Shown: in pieces, positions 21,670 to 31,200 of the stretch
Numbering within the stretch: the first letter of the stretch is position 1
Layout of the letters: each line of letters starts with the position of its first letter
Assembly: GCF_036017915.1 (NCBI RefSeq)
Contig: NZ_CP107929.1
Span: forward strand, 2,821,501 to 2,885,500
DNA from: Micromonospora sp. NBC_00421
GTDB taxonomy: Bacteria; Actinomycetota; Actinomycetes; Mycobacteriales; Micromonosporaceae
Direction: 5' to 3'
Length of the DNA stretch: 64,000 nucleotides
Notes under the pieces: model-generated
Told to the model about the DNA's origin: nothing
Database searches by the model: none
What the model saw: the letters and a program-made list of their open reading frames with translations, nothing else
Program-made: the position numbers and the translations under genes

Positions 21670-23562
21670 TCAGGGCAGCCAGGAGGCCTCGGCCAGCGCC
21701 CGCGAGGCCGCCTCCTCGTAGACCGCCAGCGCCAGCCAGGACTCCGCGAACGCCTGCCCGTCGTCGTCGGTGAGCCGTCCGAAGGCGTCCCGGGGACGGG
21801 CCCGTGCCGCGTCACCCATCGCCGCGAGCAGGTACGCGCCGAGATCCAGCCGGGCCAGCCGCCGGCCCTGCACCACGGGGTCGGCAAGCACCTGGATCAC
21901 CCGGCCACCCGAGACGACCCGCTCCACCTGCCGACGCAGCAGTCCCAGCGCGGGATCGCCGAGGCGCGGACGCGCCACGGAACCGCCCTGGCCCGGGAGC
22001 CGACCGCCCGGCAGCGCCGGTGCCGGACCGCCTGCCGGTCTGAACTGGCTGGAGTGCAGCCGGTCATAGCCGAGGTCGGCGTGGCCCGCCCAGCCCTCCG
22101 GCAGGACGAGCGCCGGCCCGTCGACGGACGTCGGCCCCACGGCGAGCGCCTGGACCGTCGCCCGGCGGGTGGGATCGAGCCGGCCCACCAGACGCAGCTC
22201 CGCCCCCACCGCCTGCGCCAGCAGCCGCAGGTTGTCCCGGTGCGGCAGGGCGGTGTGCTCGTCGGCGACGGTCAGCGTCAGGACCGCCCCGTCGCCGGTC
22301 GCGACGAGGACGGTGTGGTCGTGCCCGCCCAGCACCCGCACGGTCAGGAAGAGCAGATCAGCCCCGGCCGGGCGCTCCGGTACCGGCAGGGTCGCCGCGC
22401 CGAAGGCCCGCCGTACCTGGTCGGACAGGGGTTGCGCCCACAACCCGGCCAGGGGTTCGTCGGCCCAACCGGCACCGGCCGCCCGCACCGCCCGGACCGC
22501 CCGGCCGGCACCCAGTTGCCCCGACTCCGACGCGGTGCCGCCGGACACCACAAGCCCGGCCCGGGTGAGCTGCCGGTAACTCAGCCCCGACTCGCCCACC
22601 GCCACCGTCGCGTCACCCGCGCCGACGGCCCGTCCCACGTCCCCCGGGGCGAGATCGGCGACCGTCCACAGCCGACCGGCGCGGTCCGCCAGGTAGGTGA
22701 CCACCCCGGCGTATCCGGAATCCGTCACCACGGGCACCGCGCAGAGCCCGTACAGGCGCAGGCCGTCCTGCGGGTCGTAGGCCCGTCGGGCGGTGCCCAG
22801 CAACGACCCGAGTTCACCGGCCGGCGCTACGGTCCCGCGCAGCCGACGGGACACGGCCAGCAGCTCGCGCAGGTCGTCGGTCAGGTCGGCGAGCCGGTAC
22901 TGCGGCTCGGCCGCCCGGGCGGCCCGCAGTCCCGCCGCGACCCGGGTGCCGGACGCGGCGGCGCGGTGCAGACCGTTGGCCCTGGCCTCGTGCACGGCCC
23001 GCAGCAGGGCGGTCCGCAGCACGACCCCGCAGCCGACGGTCCCCGCCCCGAGCACGGCCACCGCCACCTGCCACAACCCGTCGGCGGCGATCCGCTGCCG
23101 CTCGGTGAACTCACTGCGCGAGGTCACGCCGTCCACCGCCGGAGCCGCGCCACCTACCGCCGCAGCCGCACCGGCGGGAGGATCGGCGGCGGTATCGGCC
23201 GTCGCACCGGGCGCCGCACCGGCCGACGCACCGACGGGCCGGCCAGCGGCCGGCGCTTCCGGCTCCGAGGGGGCCCGGTCGTCCACCGGGGCCAGGGCGA
23301 GCACCGCCATCCGGTGCAGGCAGTGCGGGGCGAGCAGGCAACTGCACCGGGCGTCGGCGGCGCTGCGTACCACCCCCTCGACAGTCACCAGGGTCACCGA
23401 CGTCGCCTCGTCGACCCGGACCGTCACCCCGTCGGCCGTGCCGGTGACCGGCCAGCCGCTGGCGCGGGCGACCGCGTCGTCCACCTTCCGCCGCAGCCGG
23501 GCGGGCAGCGCGTCCAGCGCCTCGGCCAGCACCGGTGCGGTCACCGCCGGCAGGCCGGTCAT
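21670..23562 (-). CDS. SWIM zinc-finger protein of a MoxR-vWA operon
   Basis: 630 aa. A SWIM-type zinc finger is visible near residues 70-80 as ARCSCLLAPHCLH (CxCx5CxH). The Ala/Pro-rich segment that follows leads into a long mainly beta/alpha region with no domain I can name. ATG 23562 overlaps the stop of the vWA gene (ATGA). It is the last gene of a five-gene coupled operon. SWIM domains bind nucleic acid or protein, so it may be the substrate-recognising member of the system. Function unknown. Confidence 0.8.
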   Translation of the reverse strand: MTGLPAVTAPVLAEALDALPARLRRKVDDAVARASGWPVTGTADGVTVRVDEATSVTLVTVEGVVRSAADARCSCLLAPHCLHRMAVLALAPVDDRAPSEPEAPAAGRPVGASAGAAPGATADTAADPPAGAAAAVGGAAPAVDGVTSRSEFTERQRIAADGLWQVAVAVLGAGTVGCGVVLRTALLRAVHEARANGLHRAAASGTRVAAGLRAARAAEPQYRLADLTDDLRELLAVSRRLRGTVAPAGELGSLLGTARRAYDPQDGLRLYGLCAVPVVTDSGYAGVVTYLADRAGRLWTVADLAPGDVGRAVGAGDATVAVGESGLSYRQLTRAGLVVSGGTASESGQLGAGRAVRAVRAAGAGWADEPLAGLWAQPLSDQVRRAFGAATLPVPERPAGADLLFLTVRVLGGHDHTVLVATGDGAVLTLTVADEHTALPHRDNLRLLAQAVGAELRLVGRLDPTRRATVQALAVGPTSVDGPALVLPEGWAGHADLGYDRLHSSQFRPAGGPAPALPGGRLPGQGGSVARPRLGDPALGLLRRQVERVVSGGRVIQVLADPVVQGRRLARLDLGAYLLAAMGDAARARPRDAFGRLTDDDGQAFAESWLALAVYEEAASRALAEASWLP

Positions 23563-26500
23563 CGACGTACCTGCTCCCCGACCCACCGGGCCAGCTCCAG
23601 CGGGCTCAATGCGGCGACCGGCATCCCCGCCGCCACCAGCTGACCCGCCGTCGACACCGAGTACCGGGGCCGGCCGGTGTCGTCCAGGCTGGCGCAGCCC
23701 AGCACCTGGCAGCCCGCCTCGACCAACGCCCGGGTCTCGGCCAGCAGTCCACCCATCGGGAACCCCTCCTCGAAGTCGCTGATCACGACCACCATCGTTC
23801 GCTGCGGAACGGTGACCAAAGACCGGGCGTACCGCAACCCGGCCGCGATGTGGGTGCCCCCGCCGACGCTGACCTCCAGCAGCAGGGCCAGCGGGTCGTC
23901 CACCCGCTCGGACAGGTCCACCACCTCGGTGGAGAAGGCGACGAAGTGCGTGCTGAGCGCCGGAACGCCGGCGAGCACGGCGGCGGTGAGCGCCGACCAG
24001 ATCACCGACTCCTCCATCGAACCGGAGACGTCGACGACGAGCACCAGCCGCCAGTCGACCTCCCGGCGGGCCCGGGTCCGGAACACCGGCCGCTCCGGCA
24101 CCAGCATCACCCTGCCCTGCGCGTCGCGGCGGACGGTCGCCAGGTTGGCCCGCAGCGTCCGGGGCAGGTCCAGCGGCCCGCCCGGCCGGTAGGTGGGGCG
24201 GGGGGTGGTCAGCCCGGTCAGCGCCGGACGCAGCCGGGCGGCCAACTGCCGGGTCAGCTCCGCCACGATCCGGGCCACCAGCGGGCGCAGCCGCGCCACC
24301 GTGGACTCCGGCAGCCCACCGGCGAGGGTGAGCAGGTCGCGGAGCAGCTCGACCGACGGGCGCACCGCCGCCGGATCGAGCTCGGTGACCGCGTCCAGCC
24401 GGCCCGCCTCGACGGCCCGGGCCAGCACCTCCTCCCGTACGCCGGGGCCGAACAGGGCGGACAACTCCTGTGCCCACTCCCGTACGCCAGGGAAGGACGC
24501 TTCCCGGCCGGCACGACCGGCCGCCTCGGCACCGGCCCCTTCGCCCCGGCCGGCACCGTACAGCTCGTCGAGTGCGGTGGCGTACCGGCGGGCGCGCGGC
24601 CCGACCCGGGTGGACTCGCGGCCCAGCACGAGCCGCCACCTGTCGACGGTCGGGATCCCACCGGCCGGCGTCCGACGGGTGGCCCGCCGCGCCACGCCGG
24701 GAACCGCTGCCGGCAGGTCCGGTGACGGCTCCGCCGGAACGGGAGCAAGGAGGCCCTGCGCCAGGAGCGCCTCCCGGCCCGCCCGGTCGGCGCGCAGTCG
24801 GACCAGTAGGGCGTCCGGGTCGTCGAGCACCGCGATGTCGGCGGCCGGGTCGGCGTCGTCGAGCCGCTCCCGGACCACCTCGAGCAGCCGGTCCCGACCG
24901 GCCGGGCTGACCGCGTGGAAGCCGGCGCGCAGCGCGGGTAGCCGGGTGAGGAACTCCTCGTCGGGCAGGGTCTCGACCCGGTCGAGAAGCCCGCCCAGCA
25001 CCTCACCGTTGGCCCGCAGCAGCGGTTCCGCGACGACAAGCAGCCCGGTCAGGTGGCCCTGGAGCTGCTGCCGCCCGGTGGGCGTGGTCGCGGTGTCCAC
25101 CCAGGATGCGACGAGCCGTCCGAAGGCGGCCGGCTGCCGCAGTCCCGACAGGACCTGGACCGCCCCGGCGGCGGCGGCCATCAGCGGCGTGCCCCGGATG
25201 GCGAGCCGGGCCAGGCAGTCGGCCAGGCGCAGCCCCGCCCCGGCGGCGTCGGCCCGCTGGACGAGCGTGGCCAACGCCTCGGCGTCGGCCACGTCCTCGG
25301 TGCCGGCCAGACCGTCGACCTGCCGGACCGCCGCGTTCTCCAGCGCCTCGGCGACCCGGCCCAGTTCGCCCGCCGACAGCCCGGACCCGCCCGGCAGGTG
25401 GCCGAGGCGCAGCCGGTCGAGCAACGCCAACGCGGCGACCAGTTCACCGAGGGTGCCCTCCGCCGGCACCGTGACCGACAGTTCGGTGAGCCTGCGGGCG
25501 GCCAGCCCGGTCAGGTCGCACCGCGCGGCGTCCTCCAGCCCGACGATCACGGCGGCGACGGTCGGGCCGTCCTCGGCCCGCTCCCGCCGTCGCCGCTCCA
25601 CCAGGGCGCCCTCGGCGGCCTGGCCGAGGGTCACCCCACGCAGCCCGGCCACCTCGATCGTCGCCTCGGTCCGGGGCGACCACTCCACCCGCCAGCGCGC
25701 GGTGACCGGGTCCACCCCGCCGACACCCGCGCCGCCGACCTGTTCGGCGTACGCGACGTCACAGACCACGAGCCGGTGCAGCGTGATCTCCCGCCGCCGG
25801 TCCAGGGCGGAACGGAGCGGGTCCAGCCGCAGCTCCCTGGCCGGGTCACCGGCCCCGGGCAGCCGCAACCGGACCAGCAACTCCCGTACCGCCGGGCCCA
25901 GTCCGGACCGGGGGGTGCCGGCAGCCAGCACCCCCCGCCGGTCCCCGACGAGCACCTGCTCCATCGCGCGGGCCACCGCCCGGCCCCGGCCGAGCACCTC
26001 ACCGTGGGCCAGCACGCTCTGGATCGCCTCGACCAGTTCGCCCCGGCCCGGTGCGGGCAGGCCGCGCAGCCGGGCCAGGTCGAGCGCGAGCCGGACCGCC
26101 TCCCGGGCCTCGCCCGGACCGGCCGGGTGACCGGCCCGGCGGATCGCCGCGCAGACGGCCACCACGGCGGCCGTCGTCGCCGACTCGACGGCGGCGGGAT
26201 CACCGTCGGCCGCCAGGACCGACTGCTGCCACTGCGGATCGCGGATGCCGGCCGGATAGCCCGACCGCGCGTCCAGCAACCCGAACGTGTACGGCACCAG
26301 CGAGGTCACCACCGACGACGGGCCGGCCGGACCGGCCGGCGGGCCGCCCGATCCGGTCAGCAGCGCCGGGGCGTGGAACGCGCCGACCAGGGCGGCGACC
26401 CGGCGCGGGCCCGCCTCCGCCAGGCACTGCCGCATCCGCGCCTCCCGCCGCAGGTCGAGGGCGGACACCCCGGCCCCCCGCTCGGCGTCGACGCGCAACG

Positions 26501-27152
26501 CCCAACCGACGGCGAGCGCCGCCCGGCGTACCGCCTCCGGGTCTGCGCCGGGCGCCCGGGCCTCGACCGAGCGGTCCCACAGGTCCTCGTCGGCCCGCCC
26601 GCTGCCCGCCGCGCGCAGCGCGTCCGCGAACGACCGGCCCGGCGTCGCGGCCCCGCCCGGCCCGCGCTCCCCCCAGGCCGCGTCGGCCAACGGCAGATCA
26701 CACGGTACGACCGGAACCCCGTTACGGGCCGCCCACCGCACCGCGACCAGCTCCGGGGAGAAGTCGGCGAACGGATAGAACGCCGGTCCCCCGCCGTCGC
26801 CGACCACCCCGGCCAGCGCCACCGGGGCGGTGGTGGCCGGGTCCGCGAGCCACGGCAGCCACTCGCCCAGCTCCGGCGGGAGTTCGAGGAGCAGCACCTC
26901 GGGTCGGCACTCGGCCAGCAGCCGCGGCAGGGCCACCGCCAGCGCGGGCGAGTGGTGGCGTACCCCGATCAGGTACGGCCGCCGGTGCCCGGCCAACGCG
27001 GCGACCGCAACCGAGGGATCGACCAGCTCCGCGCCGGTCGGCGGTGCGGCCGGGGCCGACGGCCCCGGGGGCGTCGGCGGCCCGGCCGGGCCCCGGGGCG
27101 CGGGCGGAGGCGGCGGCCCGGCCGGGGGCGACGGGTCAGTCGGCGAGGACAT
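23559..27152 (-). CDS. DUF5682 + vWA-domain protein
   Basis: 1197 aa. After a Pro-rich N-terminus, the DUF5682-type region begins RPYLIGVRHHSPALAVALPRLL and includes LVGAFHAPAL. A long helical middle follows. The C-terminus (about 1020-1197) is a vWA/CoxE-like domain with a metal-ion site: VVDVSGSMEES near residue 1039, GGGTHIAAGL and VISDFEEGF. vWA proteins of this type work with MoxR ATPases, whose gene overlaps the start of this one by 17 bp. Probable cytoplasmic assembly or remodelling partner; the cellular target is unknown. Confidence 0.85.
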   Translation of the reverse strand: MSSPTDPSPPAGPPPPPAPRGPAGPPTPPGPSAPAAPPTGAELVDPSVAVAALAGHRRPYLIGVRHHSPALAVALPRLLAECRPEVLLLELPPELGEWLPWLADPATTAPVALAGVVGDGGGPAFYPFADFSPELVAVRWAARNGVPVVPCDLPLADAAWGERGPGGAATPGRSFADALRAAGSGRADEDLWDRSVEARAPGADPEAVRRAALAVGWALRVDAERGAGVSALDLRREARMRQCLAEAGPRRVAALVGAFHAPALLTGSGGPPAGPAGPSSVVTSLVPYTFGLLDARSGYPAGIRDPQWQQSVLAADGDPAAVESATTAAVVAVCAAIRRAGHPAGPGEAREAVRLALDLARLRGLPAPGRGELVEAIQSVLAHGEVLGRGRAVARAMEQVLVGDRRGVLAAGTPRSGLGPAVRELLVRLRLPGAGDPARELRLDPLRSALDRRREITLHRLVVCDVAYAEQVGGAGVGGVDPVTARWRVEWSPRTEATIEVAGLRGVTLGQAAEGALVERRRRERAEDGPTVAAVIVGLEDAARCDLTGLAARRLTELSVTVPAEGTLGELVAALALLDRLRLGHLPGGSGLSAGELGRVAEALENAAVRQVDGLAGTEDVADAEALATLVQRADAAGAGLRLADCLARLAIRGTPLMAAAAGAVQVLSGLRQPAAFGRLVASWVDTATTPTGRQQLQGHLTGLLVVAEPLLRANGEVLGGLLDRVETLPDEEFLTRLPALRAGFHAVSPAGRDRLLEVVRERLDDADPAADIAVLDDPDALLVRLRADRAGREALLAQGLLAPVPAEPSPDLPAAVPGVARRATRRTPAGGIPTVDRWRLVLGRESTRVGPRARRYATALDELYGAGRGEGAGAEAAGRAGREASFPGVREWAQELSALFGPGVREEVLARAVEAGRLDAVTELDPAAVRPSVELLRDLLTLAGGLPESTVARLRPLVARIVAELTRQLAARLRPALTGLTTPRPTYRPGGPLDLPRTLRANLATVRRDAQGRVMLVPERPVFRTRARREVDWRLVLVVDVSGSMEESVIWSALTAAVLAGVPALSTHFVAFSTEVVDLSERVDDPLALLLEVSVGGGTHIAAGLRYARSLVTVPQRTMVVVISDFEEGFPMGGLLAETRALVEAGCQVLGCASLDDTGRPRYSVSTAGQLVAAGMPVAALSPLELARWVGEQVRR

Positions 27153-28299
27153 CGCGCAGTTCCCAGAGTTGCCGCCACAGCCGGGCGCCGTCCTCGGCCC
27201 GACGCCGGACCGCGCCGTCCCAGTAGCCGAGCAGCTTGGCCCCGTCGGCGGGGTCGTCCTTGCGGACCACGCCGAGCAGATGCCCCGGCAGCAGCGACAA
27301 CACGTCCCGGTCGCCGGGGAAGTAGGCCGCCGCCAAGGCCAGCGACGACGCGACCGCGACCGCCTCGGCGGTGCTCATCACCGTGGAGGGCCGCTCCACC
27401 TCCCAGCCCTCGACCGACCGCCCGGCCCGCAGGTCCCGGAACGCGGTGACAAGCGCCTCCAGCACGGCCTCGTCGACCGCGAACGGGGCGTGCACCCGCT
27501 CCAGCGTGGCGCGGGCCTGCCGCTGCACCAGGGCGATCTCCTGGGCCAGGTCGCCGATCGGGCCGACGGTCTCGAAGTTGAACCGGCGCTTGAGCGCGGC
27601 GGACATCTCCGACACCCCCCGGTCACGCAGGTTGGCGGTCGCGATAAGCGTGAATCCGGGCGCGGCGGGGACGGTGGCCCCGGCGGTGCCGGAGAGCTCG
27701 GGCACCGCGATCCGCCGATCGGACAGGATGGACACCAGGGCGTCCTGGACCTCGGGCAGGCACCTGGTGATCTCCTCCACCCGAGCCACCGCACCGGTAC
27801 GCATCGCCGACAGGATCGGCGAGGGCACCAGCGCGGCGGCGCTCGGCCCGTGCGCCAGCAGCAGCGCGTAGTTCCAGCCGTACCGGAGCTGGTCCTCGGT
27901 GGTCCCCGCGGTGCCCTGCACGACCAGCTCACTGCTGCCGCAGATCGCGGCGGACAGCAGCTCCGACAGCATCGACTTCGCGGTGCCCGGTTCGCCGACG
28001 AGCAGCAGGCCCCGTTCCCCGGCCAGGGTGACGACGCACCGCTCGACCAGGGCCCGTTCCCCGACGAACTTGGCGGCCACGGCCAACGTGCGGGGCAGGT
28101 CGTCGCGGCGTGCCTGGCGGGGCAGCTCCAGCGCGGCACCGGCGCTGCCGACGATGAACGTGACGACCGCGCGGGGGGTCAACCGCCAGCCCGGCGGACG
28201 GGGCCCGTCGTCGTAGGCGGCGAGGAACGCCAGTTCGGCGGCGTGGGCGTGCTCGGCGGGTTGGACCTGGCGAGCCGCCGGGGTGGTCGCGGTGGTCAT
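27136..28299 (-). CDS. MoxR-type AAA+ ATPase
   Basis: 387 aa. Walker A is GEPGTAKS near residue 100; the Walker B region is AVARVEEITRCLPEVQDALVSIL. Sensor and arginine-finger regions are TLIATANLRDRGVSEMSAALKRRFNFE. This matches the MoxR/RavA class of AAA+ ATPases, which remodel or activate partners together with vWA proteins. ATG 28299 overlaps the stop of the 1584-aa gene (ATGA), and its own end overlaps the vWA gene. It is the energy-supplying centre of this operon. Confidence 0.92.
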   Translation of the reverse strand: MTTATTPAARQVQPAEHAHAAELAFLAAYDDGPRPPGWRLTPRAVVTFIVGSAGAALELPRQARRDDLPRTLAVAAKFVGERALVERCVVTLAGERGLLLVGEPGTAKSMLSELLSAAICGSSELVVQGTAGTTEDQLRYGWNYALLLAHGPSAAALVPSPILSAMRTGAVARVEEITRCLPEVQDALVSILSDRRIAVPELSGTAGATVPAAPGFTLIATANLRDRGVSEMSAALKRRFNFETVGPIGDLAQEIALVQRQARATLERVHAPFAVDEAVLEALVTAFRDLRAGRSVEGWEVERPSTVMSTAEAVAVASSLALAAAYFPGDRDVLSLLPGHLLGVVRKDDPADGAKLLGYWDGAVRRRAEDGARLWRQLWELRDVLAD

Positions 28300-31200
28300 C
28301 GGCGCCCTTCCGTAACAAGATCGTCGAAGCGGGGTGCGTCGCCGTCGCCCAGTCGGGCCCAGGCGAGCGCGAACAGGCGGGGCGCGGGGGCGACCGGGGA
28401 GACGATGCCCAGGGCGGTCACCCCACCCTCGCCCCCGATCAGCAGCGGGAGTTTCCACCGCTCCAGCGGCAGCAGCGGCGCCTTCAGCGCCAACCAACCA
28501 CCGGGCAGGAACAGCGACCGCCCGGCCCGGGGCCGCTTCGCCGCCACGACGTGCGCGGTCGCGGCCAACTCGGCGCGGGCCGCCTTGAGCCGGGCCGGCT
28601 TCCAGCCGGTCCACCGGGCGACGTTACGGTCGGTCGGGTCGGGCAGGGCGAGCAGTTGCAGGTAGAGCGCCGCGGCGTCGGCGCTCAGCCCGAGCGTCGA
28701 GGCGACCGTCGCGACCAACTCCGGGGCGGACCGGGTCGGGTCCTGCGCGAAGCCGTCGTCCATCGCCGGGACGACGTGCGACACCACCTCGGTGAGCTGG
28801 TCGCCGACCAGGGCCCGCAGCGCCGCGAGCACCCGCTCGTCGACGCGGTCGAGGCGGGCCCGCAGCACGGCCAGCGCCGGATCGTCCACGCCGGACAGTC
28901 GGGACGGAGACAACCGGACCTGGTGCCAGCGGGCCGACGGCGGAATCAGCACCGGGCCGACCTCGGTGCCCGCCGGGCCGGTAGTCGCCGGGAGGCCGAA
29001 CGCGGCGGTGAACGCCGACAGCTTGTTGCCGTCGAGGTGGCCGACCGCGACGGTGCACCCGGGATCGGCCAACCGCTCCCGGACCAGTCGGGCGGCCACC
29101 GGCAACGCCGACCGGATCGGGTCGTCGACGGACAGGTGGTAGGCCAGCCACGGCAGCGTCCTGGTCAGCGCGATCAACGCGTCCTCGTCGTCGACGCCGG
29201 AGTCGGCACCGGCAAGCCAGTGGCAGGTGGCCGCGTTGGCGACCCAGTGGACCACCGTCGAGGCCGACAGCGGGCTGGCCACCTCGGCCCGGTGCGCCTG
29301 GACGATCAACTCGTCGGACACGGGTCGACGCCGCCCGTGCCGCCGGATCCACTCCTCGACGACCAGATCCTGCCGGGGTCCGTCGACCCACAGCGTCGCC
29401 GGGTCCTCCGGCACCAGCCGCCCCAGCAGCCCGGTGAGGCCCTGCCGGCCGCGACCGCCGGTGCCCCAGAACCGGGCCGCCGCGGCGGCGGCCGCCGTAT
29501 CGGGCAACCCCAGGGTGGTACGCAGCTCGGCCGGGGCCTTCTCCCACACCAGCCGGGGCAGGCCCGCCAGCAGCAGCACCGCCTCGGCGTAGCTCATGCC
29601 CGCCGCCTCGGACAGTGCCTGGGCCCGTTCGGTGTGCCAGGGCACCGGCCCGTTCTCGCGGGCGAGCCGGACGAACTCGTCGAGCCGCTGCGGCGTGACG
29701 TCACCGGTCGGCAGGATCTCCTCCTCGGTGATCCGGAAACCGGCCACCGCCGAGAACTGCCCGGTCGGCGTCCAGTCGAGCACCTCGACCTCGCGGTCGT
29801 CGGTGTCCACGGCGAGCACCAGCAACCGCCGACCGCCCTCGGTCAGCACATGCCCCCTGACCTGGTCGACCGGATGGGTGCCGTCGGCGACAAGGGTGGC
29901 CCGCCGCAGCCGGCTGCCCGGGGCGAGCAGCCCGGAGCGGGCGCACACCTCCAGCAGCGTCAGCAGCGCCTCGCGCACCTCGGACAGGCAGACCGGGGCC
30001 ACCGCCCGGTACATCGCGGCCGGCAGCACCCCCAGCACGTCGAACCAGTCGAGGTCACCGTCCAGCTCGACCCGGGCGTCCGACGTCGGCCCGGTGCCGG
30101 TGAGCACGGCACCCGCCCGGCTGATCAGCCGCAGGGAGCTGTCCCCCGCGGCGTAGCAGTACTGGATCAGCCCGGCCAGCCCCTCGGCGAGCAGCCGGTC
30201 GACCGCCGGTGCCCCGGCCGGGGTCTGCTCCGCCGCCGGCAGGGCGTTGTCCTGCTCGCCGTCCAGCACGGCGGCCAACGTCCGCAGTCGTGCCACCTGC
30301 GCGGCGGCCCGGGTGACGAGGCCGGCGACCCCGGCGACGAGGGCGGGCGCGGTGAGCTGCGGAAGGTGCCGGCCGACCAGGGCGGGCACCTGCGCGGCGT
30401 CCAGGCCGGCCGCCTCGGCCAGCAGCGCACCGGCCTGCGCGTCGGTGACGACCCGCAGTGCCGCCGAGCCGGCCTCGTCGCGGGGCCGCAGGAAGTGCCA
30501 GAACTCCAGGGGCGGCACCAGCCGGGTGCCGGCGGCGAAGGCCGACCGCTCACCGCCGAGCTGGTAGCGACCGAGCAGGAAGCCGTCCTCGGCGCAGACC
30601 AGCAGCTCGCCGTTGGAGCCCCGGCCGTGGTGCAGCACTGCGAAGGTGGTGTCCGCGCCGGGGAACCGCACCGCCGCCGCCAGCTTTCCGTCGGGGCCGA
30701 CACCCGCCGGCAGGGCGAAGGACCGGCCGTTCACGGCCTCACCGGCCCAGCCGCCGTCCACCGCGCGTCGGACCCGCCAGCCGGCCAGCCCGTCGGCCCG
30801 TCCCAGTGGGCTGTCGGACGACTCGGTGGGGCGCAGCCAGGACACCTCGGCGTCCAGGGGTCGACCGTCGACAGTGCCGTCCTCGAAGAACCTCGGCCGG
30901 GAGAACCGGCCCGGCTCGCCCGTCGCGGGGTCGTACTCCCGCCAGCCCAGCGGGTGGTCGGCGGCACGCACCCAGTAGGTGTCGCCGTCGCTGATCACCC
31001 GGCCGCCGGTCCGCTCGCCCCGGTCACCGACCCGCAACGGACGCTGGCCCAGGGTACGTCCCCCGCCGGGCAGCGGCAGCGACAGCTGTGGATAGATGGT
31101 GAAGGCGTCGTCGGCGAGGGCGAAGACGTCGTCCGGTGCGCCGCTCCAGTAGGCGGCCCGGTCCCGGCCCCGGTCCCAGCAGACAAGCAGCTGCCCGTCG